A stretch of 64,000 nt of DNA. Origin: Psychrobacter frigidicola. GTDB taxonomy: Bacteria > Pseudomonadota > Gammaproteobacteria > Pseudomonadales > Moraxellaceae. Location of the stretch: contig NZ_VORZ01000002.1 of NCBI RefSeq assembly GCF_007997305.1, positions 372,001-436,000 on the forward strand, read 5' to 3'. This document shows, one piece after another, positions 9,819-21,396 of the stretch. The first letter of the stretch is position 1, and each line of letters starts with the position of its first letter. Both the position numbers and the translations under genes were made by a program. Under the pieces are notes generated by a model. The model saw nothing but the letters and a program-made list of their open reading frames with translations, did no database searches and was not told the DNA's origin.

Positions 9819-10370
9819 ATGACCACTTCCAATGCAACCAGTCCTCAACCAACTAACAGTGTCAAGGCAGCGGGTATTCAGCCTATCGCCATGCAAACCA
9901 ATGGTTTTACTTTTAATCACACTATGTTGCGCGTAAAAGACCCTGCTAAGTCTCTCGAGTTTTATACAGGTGTGCTTGGTATGACACTGCTTGCGATAAA
10001 AAAATTTCCTGAGATGGAATTTGATTTATATTTCTTAGCAAAACTAACCGAGGATGAACGTGAGAATTTGCCTTCTGGTGAAGACTTGGCCATTTATACC
10101 TTCCGTCAGCGCGGTATTTTAGAGCTGACCCATAATTACGGCACTGAAAACCAAGATGGCTTTAGCTATCATGATGGCAACCAAGAGCCACAAGGCTTTG
10201 GGCACATCTGCTTTAGTGTTCCAGATTTAGAGGCGGCGGTTGCATGGTTTGATGACAATAAAGTCACCTTTAAAAAACGTCCAGAAGAGGGCAGTATGAA
10301 CAATATTGCCTTTATCAAAGATGTTGATGGCTACTGGATTGAGATTGTACAAGCTGGCTTGATGGGTTAG
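9819..10370 (+). CDS. gloA: Lactoylglutathione lyase (glyoxalase I)
   Basis: 183 aa from the ATG at 9819, which has AAGGAT in good position; an in-frame ATG at 9792 would add nine residues and lacks such a site. Vicinal-oxygen-chelate fold with FNHTMLRVKDPAKSLEFY at the start, ELTHNYGTE in the centre, GFGHICFSV, and DVDGYWIEIVQ at the end; these hold the metal-binding His and Glu residues. It converts the methylglyoxal-glutathione hemithioacetal to S-lactoylglutathione. It is the longer form seen in Pseudomonas and eukaryotes, usually zinc-type. Confidence 0.95.
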   Translation: MTTSNATSPQPTNSVKAAGIQPIAMQTNGFTFNHTMLRVKDPAKSLEFYTGVLGMTLLAIKKFPEMEFDLYFLAKLTEDERENLPSGEDLAIYTFRQRGILELTHNYGTENQDGFSYHDGNQEPQGFGHICFSVPDLEAAVAWFDDNKVTFKKRPEEGSMNNIAFIKDVDGYWIEIVQAGLMG

Positions 10371-10441
10371 TTACGATATATAAAGCAGTCAATATAAACA
10401 CTGGTAAACAAGAAGACCAAAATTGTTAATGAGTAATTTCT

Positions 10442-10495
10442 AGAAGCATAAAAAACCGCCCTATCTATTTGAGAGGGCGGTTTTTTTATGCTTCT
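10442..10495. terminator. Bidirectional terminator between gloA and the cytochrome c' gene
   Basis: A long inverted repeat, 10442-10462 against 10474-10495, has the core CCGCCCT/AGGGCGG flanked by A and T tracts on both sides. It can terminate the convergent gloA (+) and cytochrome c' (-) transcripts. Confidence 0.9.
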
Positions 10496-10557
10496 AATAC
10501 TTATCTATATCAGCTTTATAGAGCTATTTTTAATTGATAAAGCTTCAGTAGACAATA

Positions 10558-11028
10558 TTAGTCATCTTTTTTTACTTGGAAGTCATCGTGACAAGACTTA
10601 CAGCTCTTACCAACCGCACCGAAGGCAGGCTTGATATCTTCAACAGTCGTTGCCGTTTGGGCAACAGTGTTCAGCTCAGCCGTTACTTTTTGGAAGTTCT
10701 CAGACTCAGCGAGGAAATTTGCGTTGTTGCTCCATACTTCTGGTTTCGCATTACCAACGGCTTCTGTATCTTCAAAATGGCTCCAAGGATTTTTAGATTC
10801 TGTTGCTAAAAATGCCGCCTGCTCTTTGAAGACATCAGCGTCAAAGGTGTCCGGTTCTTTAACCATTCCACCCATGATTTTTGCAGCATCGCCATAGTTC
10901 TTCATGATGTCTTGACGTGCTTTAACGTCAGGATGAGTGGGCGTACAGGCTGCTAGGCCTAATACGGCGGCCATTATTGTGATACCGAAGATGGATTTGA
11001 ATGATTTGTTGCTGTTACTCTGGGTCAT
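10558..11028 (-). CDS. Cytochrome c' family lipoprotein (class II cytochrome c)
   Basis: 156 aa. Signal peptide with lipobox LAAC (Cys28). The mature part is a four-helix-bundle-like sequence starting VKARQDIMKNYGDAAKIMGGM. A single haem site, CKSCH (Cys143, Cys146, His147), lies at the extreme C-terminus, the hallmark of class II cytochromes. The family binds NO or CO and may protect against nitrosative stress. A strong AGGAG site precedes the ATG. The lipid anchor is less usual for cytochrome c', which is generally soluble in the periplasm. Confidence 0.9.
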   Translation of the reverse strand: MTQSNSNKSFKSIFGITIMAAVLGLAACTPTHPDVKARQDIMKNYGDAAKIMGGMVKEPDTFDADVFKEQAAFLATESKNPWSHFEDTEAVGNAKPEVWSNNANFLAESENFQKVTAELNTVAQTATTVEDIKPAFGAVGKSCKSCHDDFQVKKDD

Positions 11029-11269
11029 ATGTGAACTCCTATGTGCGTGGCTGGTTTAAATAGGCGCGGTAACCAATACTCGCCCTAAATTAAATTGCTG
11101 CTATAGATTACTTAAAATAAAAGCTATTAAAACTGAGCATTACTTAGGAATAAACACTGTTTTCAAATTGCCTTTTTCAAAAATAATTCTTTTAACATCG
11201 TGCAGTGGCTTGCAAGTGACTCTAAGTATTGCACGCCGTTTAAGTGCTATTACGTAATTATATTTGGAC
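11029..11269. other. Intergenic region upstream of the cytochrome c' gene
   Basis: No gene seen. It should hold the cytochrome c' promoter (minus strand). It is followed by two long palindromes listed separately. Confidence 0.4.
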
Positions 11270-11310
11270 TTTTTAGCTTATTTTACCAAACACGTAAAAT
11301 AAGCTAAAAA
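11270..11310. repeat. Perfect 17-bp inverted repeat
   Basis: Arms 11270-11286 and 11294-11310 are perfect reverse complements with a 7-nt loop. The stem is AT-rich with an AGCTTATTTTAC core. It lies downstream of hemF on the minus strand, next to a second palindrome; together they may end hemF transcription. Confidence 0.75.
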
Positions 11311-11314
11311 ATAT

Positions 11315-11357
11315 ACATAAATAAAGGTCAGCTATCACAGCTGACCTTTATTTATGT
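11315..11357. terminator. Perfect 19-bp inverted repeat, probable hemF terminator
   Basis: Arms 11315-11333 and 11339-11357 are perfect reverse complements with a 5-nt loop. The GGTCAGCT/AGCTGACC core is flanked by AAATAA/TTATTT. Its position about 145 nt after the hemF stop fits a terminator, although uninterrupted T tracts are lacking. Confidence 0.65.
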
Positions 11358-11500
11358 AAAGCGTACCGATACTTTACCATAATGATATTCATGTTTTACT
11401 GACCAGTTTAATGCGTTACTAATGGCTCTTAGCTCAACATAAATAGGCTATAAATAATGATAGTTATTTAGTATCTAGAATATCATTATGCCAACAAAGA

Positions 11501-12508
<1,008 letters not shown>

Positions 12509-12630
12509 TTAGGGTGTTTATTTATGGAAATTATTTATTTACGATAGCTATCTATTTATGTAGCTACTTGTTCTAAAGATTGTCTAGGATATTAATAGAA
12601 CTACAGACATAATAAATACCTTGGTTCGGC

Positions 12631-13317
12631 TTACTTATTATGATGGGCTTTGGTATTAATGTCTTTATCAAGCAGATGTCCCATACGATCACGTTTGGTG
12701 GCCATATAGTCGGCATTGATATCGTTAACGCCAACCAATAGCGGTACACGTTCGATGACGCGAATACCATTGTCGTTTAAATAAGCCACTTTATCTGGAT
12801 TATTAGTGATTAGCCTCACCTCGTCGACGCCCACATGAGCCAGCATGGCGCTGCACATCTCATAAGTGCGGGCATCCGCTGGGAAGCCTAACATTAGATT
12901 GGCATCTAAAGTATCATGCCCCTGGTCTTGTAAGGCGTAGGCGCGAATCTTATTGGTCAGGCCGATACCGCGCCCTTCCTGACGCAAATATAGAATAGCA
13001 CCAGATCCTGATTCCTGTATGGCTTGCATGGCTGCGTTAAGCTGTGGCCCGCAGTCACATTTAAGCGAGCTAAAAGCATCCCCTGTCAGGCATTCAGAGT
13101 GGATGCGTACCAACGGAATGGAAGGCGCTGTATCGTCAGTTTTCTGCCCATTAAGTGCGTTGTTTGGTTCTTTGTCTTGTTTTAGCTTTGGGTCAACCAC
13201 AGGCAGACCGACGGTGAGCATCACATGCTCTTGACCGTCCTCATTTTCAAACATATGAATATCAAACTCGCCGTGACGAGTGGGCAAGGTAGCGCTGGTA
13301 ATAAATTGATATGACAT
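12631..13317 (-). CDS. ribA: GTP cyclohydrolase II
   Basis: 228 aa. It opens the imidazole ring of GTP in the first step of riboflavin synthesis. Zinc-binding cysteines lie in [15 protein letters not shown]; the catalytic region reads [25 protein letters not shown], followed by [16 protein letters not shown] and the C-terminal [12 protein letters not shown] polar insertion of about 20 residues ([19 protein letters not shown]) sits before the first conserved block and is longer than in E. coli RibA (196 aa). CAGGA lies five bases before the ATG. No FMN riboswitch was seen. Confidence 0.96.
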   Translation of the reverse strand: MSYQFITSATLPTRHGEFDIHMFENEDGQEHVMLTVGLPVVDPKLKQDKEPNNALNGQKTDDTAPSIPLVRIHSECLTGDAFSSLKCDCGPQLNAAMQAIQESGSGAILYLRQEGRGIGLTNKIRAYALQDQGHDTLDANLMLGFPADARTYEMCSAMLAHVGVDEVRLITNNPDKVAYLNDNGIRVIERVPLLVGVNDINADYMATKRDRMGHLLDKDINTKAHHNK

Positions 13318-13814
13318 TAATGTCCTGCATAGGCCAGTTATCGTGGCGGTAGAGGGTATAGTTATAGCTATTTTATGACAGAATAGCTATGCTGTTATTT
13401 TTCTCATGCTATACGTTGATAGGTTGGTAATACTAGCACCGGTTGAGTCCTGTGCATCGTGGGTGCTTATAAAACACACAAAGTTCACATATGGCGCACG
13501 ATGATTTCAACGACGGTTTAAAAAAAATGCTATTATGCCATACTATTTTAACGCATACAGTGACAAGTCTTCGCCCTTATATTACTGTATCGTCACTAAT
13601 CCTAAGTATCGTCGCACAACAATAGTGCATAATATAAACGATTAATGGTGATACGATGTACATATCGTCATCTCTACGTCGCAAGCCAGTCGCTATGAAT
13701 TTAGCTTCTAAGCTTGTGTAGAATGTTATATGTTGCCTTATCTAGACGATAACGGCGCATCAGGATATGATAAGGCCTCACCTTGTCAGCATATTGGTAG
13801 GTATTGTACGATTT
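13318..13814. other. Divergent intergenic region between ribA and dxs
   Basis: About 450-500 bases with no convincing gene. Open frames near the right end are alternative starts or shadows of dxs. It should hold the ribA and dxs promoters; none was recognised with confidence. Confidence 0.35.
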
Positions 13815-15860
13815 ATGCAGCAATCAACTCATCCTTCTCAGTCTTTATCAGTGCCAGCAGCTACCGATTCTGCTGCGCACCTATCCGCCTTGCAACAGAC
13901 TTATACGGCGATTCCACGCACGCGGCCTACTACGCCAATTCTGGACGCAATTGATGCGCCAAGCGATCTCAAATCACTCCCCACCAAGCAGCTGATAACC
14001 TTAGTGGATGAGCTGCGCCTGTTTTTATTGTATTCAGCTGGTCAAAGTGGCGGTCATTTTGGGGCTAATCTAGGGGTGGTCGAGCTGACTGTTGCGCTCC
14101 ATTACCTGTTAGATACCCCGCACGATCAAATTGTTTGGGATGTCGGCCATCAAGCCTATGCCCATAAAGTACTGACTGGTCGCCGCGATAAGCTCAGTAG
14201 CATTCGTGCGAAAGATGGCCTAACGGCTTTCCCTGAACGTGTAGAGTCGGTCTATGATACTTTTGGTGTTGGTCATTCATCAACTGCTATTTCTGCAGGG
14301 TTAGGTATGAGCCTAGCGCTGCGTTATCAAGGGCGCGAGCAAACTGTAGCTGCTGTAATTGGCGATGGTGCGATGACTGGCGGCATGGCCTTTGAGGCGA
14401 TGAATGATGCGGTACAACAAGATGCTAATTTATTAGTTATTTTAAATGACAATGATATGTCAATCTCTTGCTCTATCGGCGGGTTTTCGCGGCATTTAGC
14501 GATGCTATGGGAATCAGGTTATCAAGTTGATATTACGACTGACGGCACGCCTGTATTGCGTCAGCGTCCGATAATGCAAGCCTTTAATAGACGCAAACGT
14601 CAGCGTGATGTGCCGCAACTAGAAGACAATTTATTTAAAGCCATTGGCTTTACTTATTTTGGCCCCTTTGATGGCCATAATATTCCTGAGTTACTACGAG
14701 TATTGTCGTTAGCTAAGCAAGTTCACGGTCCAGTTTTAGTACATATTTATACCATCAAAGGTAAAGGTTTTGGCCCAGCTGAGCTTGATCCTGTTGGTTA
14801 TCATGCCATCAGTAAGTTACCGACCGATGACAACGAAGCAACTACTAAACAGTTGGTTAATAGTAAAGTTAAAGCAGCCCCTAAGCTAAAATTCTCGCAA
14901 GTGTTCGGCCAGTTTTTATGCGATAAAGCCGCAACTGATGATAAGTTGTTGGCCATTACCCCAGCGATGGAAGAAGGCTCGGGGATGATTGAGTTTGCTC
15001 GCCAGTTCCCAGAGCGATTTTTTGATGTCGCCATTGCTGAACAGCATGCGGTTACGCTTGCTGCTGGTATGGCAACCCAAGGCGTTAAGCCAGTAGTTGC
15101 CATTTATTCAACTTTCTTACAGCGCGGTTATGATCAGCTTATCCATGATGTTGCCCTACAGAATCTGGACGTGATGTTCGCTATTGATCGTGCTGGTCTG
15201 GTCGGTGAAGATGGCGCAACCCATGCTGGGGTGTTTGATTTCGCCTTTTTGCGCTGTATTCCCAATATGCTGATTGCTGCGCCAAAAGATGAAAATGAAT
15301 GCTATCAATTGCTCAATACTTGTTACGAGTATAAAGGCAGTACGGCAGTACGTTATCCTCGTGGTACGGGTATCGGTGCGACTATTGAACAACCTGCCCA
15401 GAATTATCAGATTGGTCAAGCGGTCGTAGAATCAGTTTTAGGCTCTGATGATGCGCCTATTAAATTAGCTTTATTAGCGTTTGGTACGATGGTGGCAACT
15501 GCCCAGCAAGCAGCTGAAGCGTTAATAACTGATGACAGCGCTAAGACGGACTGTCAGGTTCAAGTTGTAAATATGCGTTGGGTGAAGCCGTTAGATACCA
15601 ATTTGATAGAGAACTTATTAACACAAGGCGTGACGCATATTGCTACTTTAGAAGAACATATGATTATGGGCGGCGCGGGTAGTGCGGTAAATGAGTATTT
15701 ACTTAATGAATCACCCGGTTTTAAACATAGCCGTCCGGTAATTTGTAATATTGGTATTGCAGATCGCTTTGTGGCGCATGGCTCGCAAGCAGAACAATTA
15801 GCAGATTGCGGTCTAGATGTTGCTGGAGTTCTTGACCAATTACAACGACTACTGTCTTGA
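13767..15860 (+). CDS. dxs: 1-deoxy-D-xylulose-5-phosphate synthase
   Basis: 697 aa from 13767; an in-frame ATG at 13815 gives 681 aa and the upstream bases do not decide between them. Thiamine-diphosphate enzyme that joins pyruvate and glyceraldehyde 3-phosphate, the first step of the MEP isoprenoid route, also feeding thiamine and pyridoxal synthesis. ThDP motif [17 protein letters not shown] near residue 200, [11 protein letters not shown], the central transketolase domain with [13 protein letters not shown], and [15 protein letters not shown]. The N-terminus is about 60 residues longer than in E. coli Dxs. It is transcribed away from ribA. Confidence 0.96.
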   Translation: MIRPHLVSILVGIVRFMQQSTHPSQSLSVPAATDSAAHLSALQQTYTAIPRTRPTTPILDAIDAPSDLKSLPTKQLITLVDELRLFLLYSAGQSGGHFGANLGVVELTVALHYLLDTPHDQIVWDVGHQAYAHKVLTGRRDKLSSIRAKDGLTAFPERVESVYDTFGVGHSSTAISAGLGMSLALRYQGREQTVAAVIGDGAMTGGMAFEAMNDAVQQDANLLVILNDNDMSISCSIGGFSRHLAMLWESGYQVDITTDGTPVLRQRPIMQAFNRRKRQRDVPQLEDNLFKAIGFTYFGPFDGHNIPELLRVLSLAKQVHGPVLVHIYTIKGKGFGPAELDPVGYHAISKLPTDDNEATTKQLVNSKVKAAPKLKFSQVFGQFLCDKAATDDKLLAITPAMEEGSGMIEFARQFPERFFDVAIAEQHAVTLAAGMATQGVKPVVAIYSTFLQRGYDQLIHDVALQNLDVMFAIDRAGLVGEDGATHAGVFDFAFLRCIPNMLIAAPKDENECYQLLNTCYEYKGSTAVRYPRGTGIGATIEQPAQNYQIGQAVVESVLGSDDAPIKLALLAFGTMVATAQQAAEALITDDSAKTDCQVQVVNMRWVKPLDTNLIENLLTQGVTHIATLEEHMIMGGAGSAVNEYLLNESPGFKHSRPVICNIGIADRFVAHGSQAEQLADCGLDVAGVLDQLQRLLS

Positions 15861-16214
15861 TACTCTCTTAAACTTAGAGTGCTCCTAAATAAGTATAGAA
15901 AATTTTAAAGAATAGTTTTAAAATAGTTTTGGTAGAAATTTAATAGAAGTAACGCCTGCTTAGCCGCAGGTGCTCATTGTTTTACAACTTGCGCAGTTTG
16001 TGACGACGACCAACGATGTTGGATTGTTTGGCAGGTATGACGGTTTTTTTACGTTTATGTTGTTTCTATGAAAGTTATATTTGTCAGTATAGTGCGATTA
16101 CTATTATTCAAAATTGTATTAAAGTAGTGTGATACAGTGCTTTATTGGCATGTTGTAGATATCAGATTAGTATTATTTATTCGTTTATTCACTCATCAAG
16201 CAGATAGGTTATTT
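15861..16214. other. Intergenic region between dxs and suhB
   Basis: No gene seen. A small hairpin, CCTGC with GCAGG near 15955-15971, lies after dxs without a T tract. The region probably holds the suhB promoter. Confidence 0.35.
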
Positions 16215-17042
16215 ATGGAACCCATGGTCGTCATCGCAGCACGTGCTGCCGAAAAAGTCGGTAAAGAGATTTTATACGCGCATCAAAACCGCCACAAAAT
16301 TGAGCTGGATATTGAGTCAAAAGGGCTTGACGGTCTGGTAACGCGTATTGATCGCTTCAGTGAAGAACTGACCATTGAGACATTAAAAAGCAGCTATCCG
16401 AATCATTCTTTTTTGGGGGAAGAGTTTGGTATGCAAGAAGGTCGCGGCGAAGATGCAGATTGGTGCTGGATCATTGACCCGTTAGATGGCACCAAAAACT
16501 TCGTTCACGGCGTACCGCAGTTCTGCGTATCGATTGCTGTGCAGCATAAAGGTGTCACCCAACATGGTGTTATTTATGATCCCGTCCGTGACGAGATGTT
16601 CTCTGCTAGCCGTGGTAAAGGGGCGCGTTTAAATAATCGTCGTATGCAAGTGAGCGAGCGTAAAACGATTGATGGCGGCTTATTTACCACTGGTCATCCG
16701 CTTGAGCGCAAGCGTAATGGCGAAGTTATCTCGTATGCGAAAGAGCATTATGAAAGTCTACAAAAAGTGACCGAAGCGGGAGGTCAAATTCGCCGCTTAG
16801 GCTCTGCGGCACTAGATTTATGCTACGTGGCTGCCGGTCGGTTTGATGGCTACTTCGAGATGTCAATCAAACCGTGGGATATCGCGGCAGGCGAGCTTAT
16901 CGTGACTGAAGCGCGCGGTATTGTCGTCGATCATAAAGGCGGACATGATTCGATGACAACGGGGTCTATCTTTGCTTGCAACATAAAACTATTAAAACCC
17001 TTGATGCAAGTGGTTGTGCCAGCATGGGGCGATGCGGTGTAA
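16215..17042 (+). CDS. suhB: Inositol-1-monophosphatase / SuhB
   Basis: 275 aa from the ATG at 16215, where alignment with E. coli SuhB (start MHPML) begins as MEPMVVIAARAAEKVG. A longer frame opening at 16137 is not supported. Mg-dependent phosphatase fold with GEEFG, the metal-binding WIIDPLDGTKNFVHG and the C-terminal PWDIAAGELIVTEARG. E. coli SuhB hydrolyses inositol phosphates and also acts in rRNA antitermination complexes; the second role is inferred by homology only. A strong terminator follows. Confidence 0.95.
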   Translation: MEPMVVIAARAAEKVGKEILYAHQNRHKIELDIESKGLDGLVTRIDRFSEELTIETLKSSYPNHSFLGEEFGMQEGRGEDADWCWIIDPLDGTKNFVHGVPQFCVSIAVQHKGVTQHGVIYDPVRDEMFSASRGKGARLNNRRMQVSERKTIDGGLFTTGHPLERKRNGEVISYAKEHYESLQKVTEAGGQIRRLGSAALDLCYVAAGRFDGYFEMSIKPWDIAAGELIVTEARGIVVDHKGGHDSMTTGSIFACNIKLLKPLMQVVVPAWGDAV

Positions 17043-17065
17043 GTTTTAACTTAAAACTTAGTACC

Positions 17066-17100
17066 AAAAAAGCTGACTTCATACTGGAGTCAGCTTTTTT
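17066..17100. terminator. Bidirectional terminator between suhB and WS/DGAT
   Basis: 17066-17078 (A-tract plus AGCTGACT) pairs with 17088-17100 (AGTCAGCT plus T-tract). It serves the convergent suhB (+) and WS/DGAT (-) genes. Confidence 0.88.
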
Positions 17101-17173
17101 ATTGGGTTTCTACTGAGTTTTTATTAAATATTTATAGGGTCATTTACAACTATTTATAGCTATTTTGCTTGGC

Positions 17174-18568
17174 TTATTCGCGTAAGCCTAAGCGTTTCTC
17201 TTCGCTAATATTCTCTAATAAGCACAGCTCGTCTTCAATTAATGCCAGCATATCTTGCACATGCGGTAGCAGCTTGCTACAAGCTGTGATACAGAATTCT
17301 ATTTTGTCTAAATAAGTCGTGTACGTAATATTCATCGCTTGTCCATCTATTATGATGGAGGCGGGATATAAGGCTTTGAGGAGTGCGCCATTCCAATAGA
17401 GGGGCTTTTTGACACCCGGCACATTAGATATGATAAGGTTAAAGGCTTGTTTTTTTGGAAATAAGCCTGTTAATACATTTAACCCTTCCCATGCATAAGC
17501 GATGGCACTGTAGTTAATCACTTGTGCCTGATTCATACGCCGAAAGCGGCGCTTACCACTGTTCATACTGCAATGAATCAGTTGTAGTCTGCGTATCGGA
17601 TCTTCTAAATGGGTGCCTAAATTGGCTAATAAAAACGAGATTTGATTACCTGATGCGCTATTATCGCTACGTAGTGACATTGGTACAAAGGCAATGAGCG
17701 GTTTAGTTGGTAGCGCATTCATTGTCAGTAAATAACGTCGCATAGCGCCTGAGCACACCGCAAGAAGCACGTCATTCATATTGACTTCAAGCACATCGGC
17801 AACATTGCGAAAGCGCTGCATCTCATAAGATTGCGCCGCGATACGCCGTGACGCTGAAATGCGCTGATTCAGGACGCTCATGGGCGCATCGAAAGTACCC
17901 ACATAATCCTCATCACCTCGGTGCTTAATATTGTCGATCAGCTCAGTAAAAACAGGCTTAATAGTAGATAACTGTTCTTTAATGATGCGGATAGCAGAGC
18001 GGCCCGCAGGTATCAGTGCATCGACTTGATTACGATGGCGTGCCATGAGCGACCATACGGGTAGGGTCATCGGCTCAGTAGGTGACTGCGACAGCGACTT
18101 TTGAATCAGGCGCATGGCCGCAATACCATCGACTAAGGAGTGATGAATCTTAAAATATAGTGCAAAGCGTTCGGGGCCATTCTCAGTCTCTGGGCAAATG
18201 CCTTCGATAACATGACATTCCCATAATGGCATGGCGCGATCTAAAAGCCGGCTATGCTCTTTTGAGATATACATCAGCAGTTCACGCACGCGTGCTGGTT
18301 TAGGGAGGGCGACATGGCGAAAGTGATGCTCAACAATAAAATCTTCGTCTTTTTTCCAAAATAATAAATGCTCAAGCACTTGGTTAAAAGGAAAACTTGG
18401 TGGCACTTTGGACGTTTGCATTTGCTGAACCAATTGGTAAACAAAGTTACAGTCCGCACTTTGAGCATCTTCTGGCAATTCAAATATAAACAAGCCGCCG
18501 ACATGCATCGGCTGCTTACGGGATTCAAGAAGTAAAAATAACTGATCAACTGCCGTCAACAATCTCAT
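17174..18568 (-). CDS. Wax ester synthase / diacylglycerol acyltransferase
   Basis: 464 aa from the ATG at 18568, preceded by AAAGGA; a longer frame to 18625 lacks such a site. It is strongly similar throughout to Acinetobacter AtfA: start MRLLTAVDQLFLLLESRKQPMHVGG, acyltransferase motif HHSLVDG (about residue 138), AVCSGAMRRYLL, NLIISNVPG and NGALLKALYPASIIIDGQA. The bifunctional enzyme esterifies acyl-CoA with fatty alcohols or diacylglycerol, making wax esters or triacylglycerol storage lipid. It stands as a single gene convergent with suhB; no fatty acyl reductase is nearby. Confidence 0.95.
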   Translation of the reverse strand: MRLLTAVDQLFLLLESRKQPMHVGGLFIFELPEDAQSADCNFVYQLVQQMQTSKVPPSFPFNQVLEHLLFWKKDEDFIVEHHFRHVALPKPARVRELLMYISKEHSRLLDRAMPLWECHVIEGICPETENGPERFALYFKIHHSLVDGIAAMRLIQKSLSQSPTEPMTLPVWSLMARHRNQVDALIPAGRSAIRIIKEQLSTIKPVFTELIDNIKHRGDEDYVGTFDAPMSVLNQRISASRRIAAQSYEMQRFRNVADVLEVNMNDVLLAVCSGAMRRYLLTMNALPTKPLIAFVPMSLRSDNSASGNQISFLLANLGTHLEDPIRRLQLIHCSMNSGKRRFRRMNQAQVINYSAIAYAWEGLNVLTGLFPKKQAFNLIISNVPGVKKPLYWNGALLKALYPASIIIDGQAMNITYTTYLDKIEFCITACSKLLPHVQDMLALIEDELCLLENISEEKRLGLRE

Positions 18569-18692
18569 AACGTGTCCTTTAAAGTTCATGAGCTGCGCGC
18601 TATGAGTAACATGATGATGGCGCATCGATATGAACAGCGATTAAGTTAAATAGGTCTTATCACTTTTGTATTGTGTTTTTATAAAATTAGAA

Positions 18693-19529
18693 TTATTGAA
18701 AGAAATAACCCGTCTGCGGTGAGCTTGCCGTTGCCATTTTGCGCATCGGCATCCGTCCGGCTAAGAACGCCTGACGTCCGGCCCAAATGGCATGTTTCAT
18801 GGCTTGCGCCATCAATATTGGGTTTTGGGCATTGGCAATCGCTGAGTTCATCAGCACGCCATCACAGCCAAGTTCCATAGCAATCGCGGCATCGGAAGCC
18901 GTACCAACACCCGCATCAACCAATACCGGCACGTTAGCATTTTCAATAATGAGGCTGAGTGTATGACGATTGAGCAACCCAAGACCAGAACCAATCAAGC
19001 TACCTAACGGCATAATTGCTACACAGCCCATGCTTTCTAACTCTTGGGCGACAATAGGGTCGTCTGAGGTATAAACCATCACCTCAAAGCCATCGTCAAT
19101 CAGTACTTTTGCCGCTTTTAGGGTTTCCACGATATTAGGATACAGACTTTTTTCATCACCCAATACTTCAAGTTTGACTAAATTATGACCGCCTAAGAGC
19201 TCACGCGCCAGCTTACAGGTACGTACCGCGCTCTCAGCATCAAAGCAGCCCGCAGTATTTGGCAAAATGGTATATTTATCCGGTGAGATAACGTCTAATA
19301 AATTAGGCTCATTACTATTTTGGCCAATATTAGTACGGCGAATAGCAACCGTTACAATTTCTGCCTCTGACGCCGCAATCGCGCGTCCAGTCTCAGCCAT
19401 ATCTTTATATTTACCCGTGCCTACCAATAGGCGTGACGAAAACGTCCGACTACCAACGGTAAAAGTATCATCAGCCAGAGAAATGGGGTCGTTAGCAGGG
19501 GTTACGGCTGGGATTGTGACTTGTGACAT
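18693..19529 (-). CDS. thiG: Thiazole synthase
   Basis: 278 aa. It forms the thiazole phosphate ring of thiamine from deoxyxylulose phosphate, dehydroglycine and ThiS thiocarboxylate. Motifs: [27 protein letters not shown], the Schiff-base lysine region [38 protein letters not shown] and [12 protein letters not shown]. An N-terminal extension of about 25 residues precedes the conserved fold. The sulfur carrier gene thiS, often directly upstream, is absent. The substrate comes from Dxs, encoded 3 kb away. AGGAT precedes the start. Confidence 0.96.
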   Translation of the reverse strand: MSQVTIPAVTPANDPISLADDTFTVGSRTFSSRLLVGTGKYKDMAETGRAIAASEAEIVTVAIRRTNIGQNSNEPNLLDVISPDKYTILPNTAGCFDAESAVRTCKLARELLGGHNLVKLEVLGDEKSLYPNIVETLKAAKVLIDDGFEVMVYTSDDPIVAQELESMGCVAIMPLGSLIGSGLGLLNRHTLSLIIENANVPVLVDAGVGTASDAAIAMELGCDGVLMNSAIANAQNPILMAQAMKHAIWAGRQAFLAGRMPMRKMATASSPQTGYFFQ

Positions 19530-19767
19530 ATCGGATATCCTAATAACGGGCAGGCAAGGTTAAAGACAAAAATAATATCAGCAATATAATAAATCAGCAA
19601 TAAAATAATAGGTCAAAAACGAATGCAAAAAGGCAATAGTAATATTTGCCAAGACAGCTAATAAAAGGCGTAAAAGCCTGAATAATAGGATAAAGCAAAA
19701 TGTTAGTATAACAAACTCACACAGGCTTACTGATACTCTTTTTTGGATTCATTATCGGGACGTTTTT

Positions 19768-21333
19768 ATGATGCAACTGCCGTATAGTTTTGCCAAGCGC
19801 CACCAACTGTTGATTATTATGGCGATTGATCCTGAGCTGCCACCGACTTTGGTGTTAACGAAAGCCACGCCATTATCCGCGATTAATGAGGTGGTGCGGT
19901 TTTTGCAACAGCAAGGGGTGCGGGCTATTCCTAGCTATGATAGCGTCAGTTTTGATGATTTCGAAAAGCGTATGAATGCGGCTTATGCCAGTAATACTGG
20001 GGAGTCACAGCACATAGCCGCCGGCTTAGAGGACCATCCTGACCTCGATAGTTTAGCAGACAGCGTTCCTGAAACTGAGGATTTGATGGATCAACAGGAT
20101 GACGCGCCTATCATTCGCCTGATTAATGCGCTGTTATCCGAAGCCATTCGTCTGAATGCCTCAGACATTCATATTGAAACTTTTGAGAAACGCTTGGTGG
20201 TGCGCTTTCGTGTCGATGGCGAACTCAAAGAAATTATCACCCCTAAGCGTCAACTGGCGCCGTTGTTAGTCTCGCGTATTAAAGTCATGGCCAAGCTTGA
20301 TATCGCTGAAAAGCGCGTGCCGCAAGATGGGCGAATCAGCTTACGGCTGGCAGGACGCGAAGTTGACGTGCGGGTATCTACCTTACCCTCAAGCTTTGGT
20401 GAACGGGTCGTAATGCGTCTGCTCGATAAACAAGCCGGTCGCCTGAACATGACTTATTTGGGATTGTCAGATAATGATTATAGTGAGCTCAAACGCTTAA
20501 TTTATCGCCCGCATGGTATTATTTTAGTTACTGGGCCTACGGGTTCTGGTAAAACCACTACTCTTTATGCTGCATTAACGGACTTGAATGACCAAACGCG
20601 TAATATTCTGACCGCTGAAGATCCAATTGAGTTTCAGCTAGATGGCATTGGGCAAACGCAAGTCAATAACAAAGTCGATATGACCTTTGCCAAAAGTCTG
20701 CGGGCGATGTTACGTCAAGATCCAGATGTGGTGATGGTCGGTGAAATTCGTGATATAGAGACGGCTGAGATTGCCGTACAAGCCTCTTTAACCGGTCATT
20801 TGGTATTATCGACTCTGCACACCAATACTGCAATTGGTGCCGTCATCCGTCTGCAAGATATGGGTATCGAGCCGTTCTTATTGTCGTCGTCATTGATTGG
20901 GGTAGTGGCGCAGCGCCTCGTACGCACGCTATGCACCCATTGTTATACGTGGGAACCCGCTGATTTTGAGCAAGCTAAATTATTCGCTGAAATTGATATT
21001 ATTGCTGCTACTGTGAATATTAACGGCACTTATCCTGGCACTGCTACGGACACTGGGATTAAACTGCCAAAACCAGTCGGCTGTGATAAATGCAATCAAT
21101 CAGGGTTTAAAGGCCGGACGGCGATATATGAGGTGGTGCCAATTGATGATACGTTGCGGCGTATGATTCATAGTAATACGGCTGAATATGAGCTGGAAGC
21201 TTATGCTCGCCTACAAACGCCATCGATTCGTGCTGACGGTCTACATAAAGTTATTGCAGGACGCACGACGTTAGAGGAGGTATTACGAGTGACCAAAGAA
21301 AGCGCCATACTTGATGACGCCTTGATTGGTTAG
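19768..21333 (+). CDS. gspE: Type II secretion system ATPase GspE
   Basis: 521 aa secretion ATPase. An N-terminal GspE/PilB N-domain (to about 110) is followed by the ATPase core: SEAIRLNASDIHIE, VDGELKEI, KVMAKLDIAEKRVPQDGRI, Walker A GPTGSGKTT (about 255-263), the Asp box and Walker B MVGEIRD near 322, then the zinc-binding CM domain with CTHC (about 389-392) and CDKC (about 439-442). The zinc motif favours GspE over PilT. It powers pseudopilus assembly at the inner membrane. It stands apart from gspF and gspG. Confidence 0.94.
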   Translation: MMQLPYSFAKRHQLLIIMAIDPELPPTLVLTKATPLSAINEVVRFLQQQGVRAIPSYDSVSFDDFEKRMNAAYASNTGESQHIAAGLEDHPDLDSLADSVPETEDLMDQQDDAPIIRLINALLSEAIRLNASDIHIETFEKRLVVRFRVDGELKEIITPKRQLAPLLVSRIKVMAKLDIAEKRVPQDGRISLRLAGREVDVRVSTLPSSFGERVVMRLLDKQAGRLNMTYLGLSDNDYSELKRLIYRPHGIILVTGPTGSGKTTTLYAALTDLNDQTRNILTAEDPIEFQLDGIGQTQVNNKVDMTFAKSLRAMLRQDPDVVMVGEIRDIETAEIAVQASLTGHLVLSTLHTNTAIGAVIRLQDMGIEPFLLSSSLIGVVAQRLVRTLCTHCYTWEPADFEQAKLFAEIDIIAATVNINGTYPGTATDTGIKLPKPVGCDKCNQSGFKGRTAIYEVVPIDDTLRRMIHSNTAEYELEAYARLQTPSIRADGLHKVIAGRTTLEEVLRVTKESAILDDALIG

Positions 21334-21396
21334 TTTGAGTGCATAGGCATAAAGGCATATGTATAAGAATATAGGTATAAAAGCTAGCCTAGCCTG

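Noticed and set aside
19530..19767. TPP riboswitch or thiS gene upstream of thiG
   Set aside because: No CTGAGA or other TPP box elements and no open frame for a ThiS ending in Gly-Gly on the minus strand.
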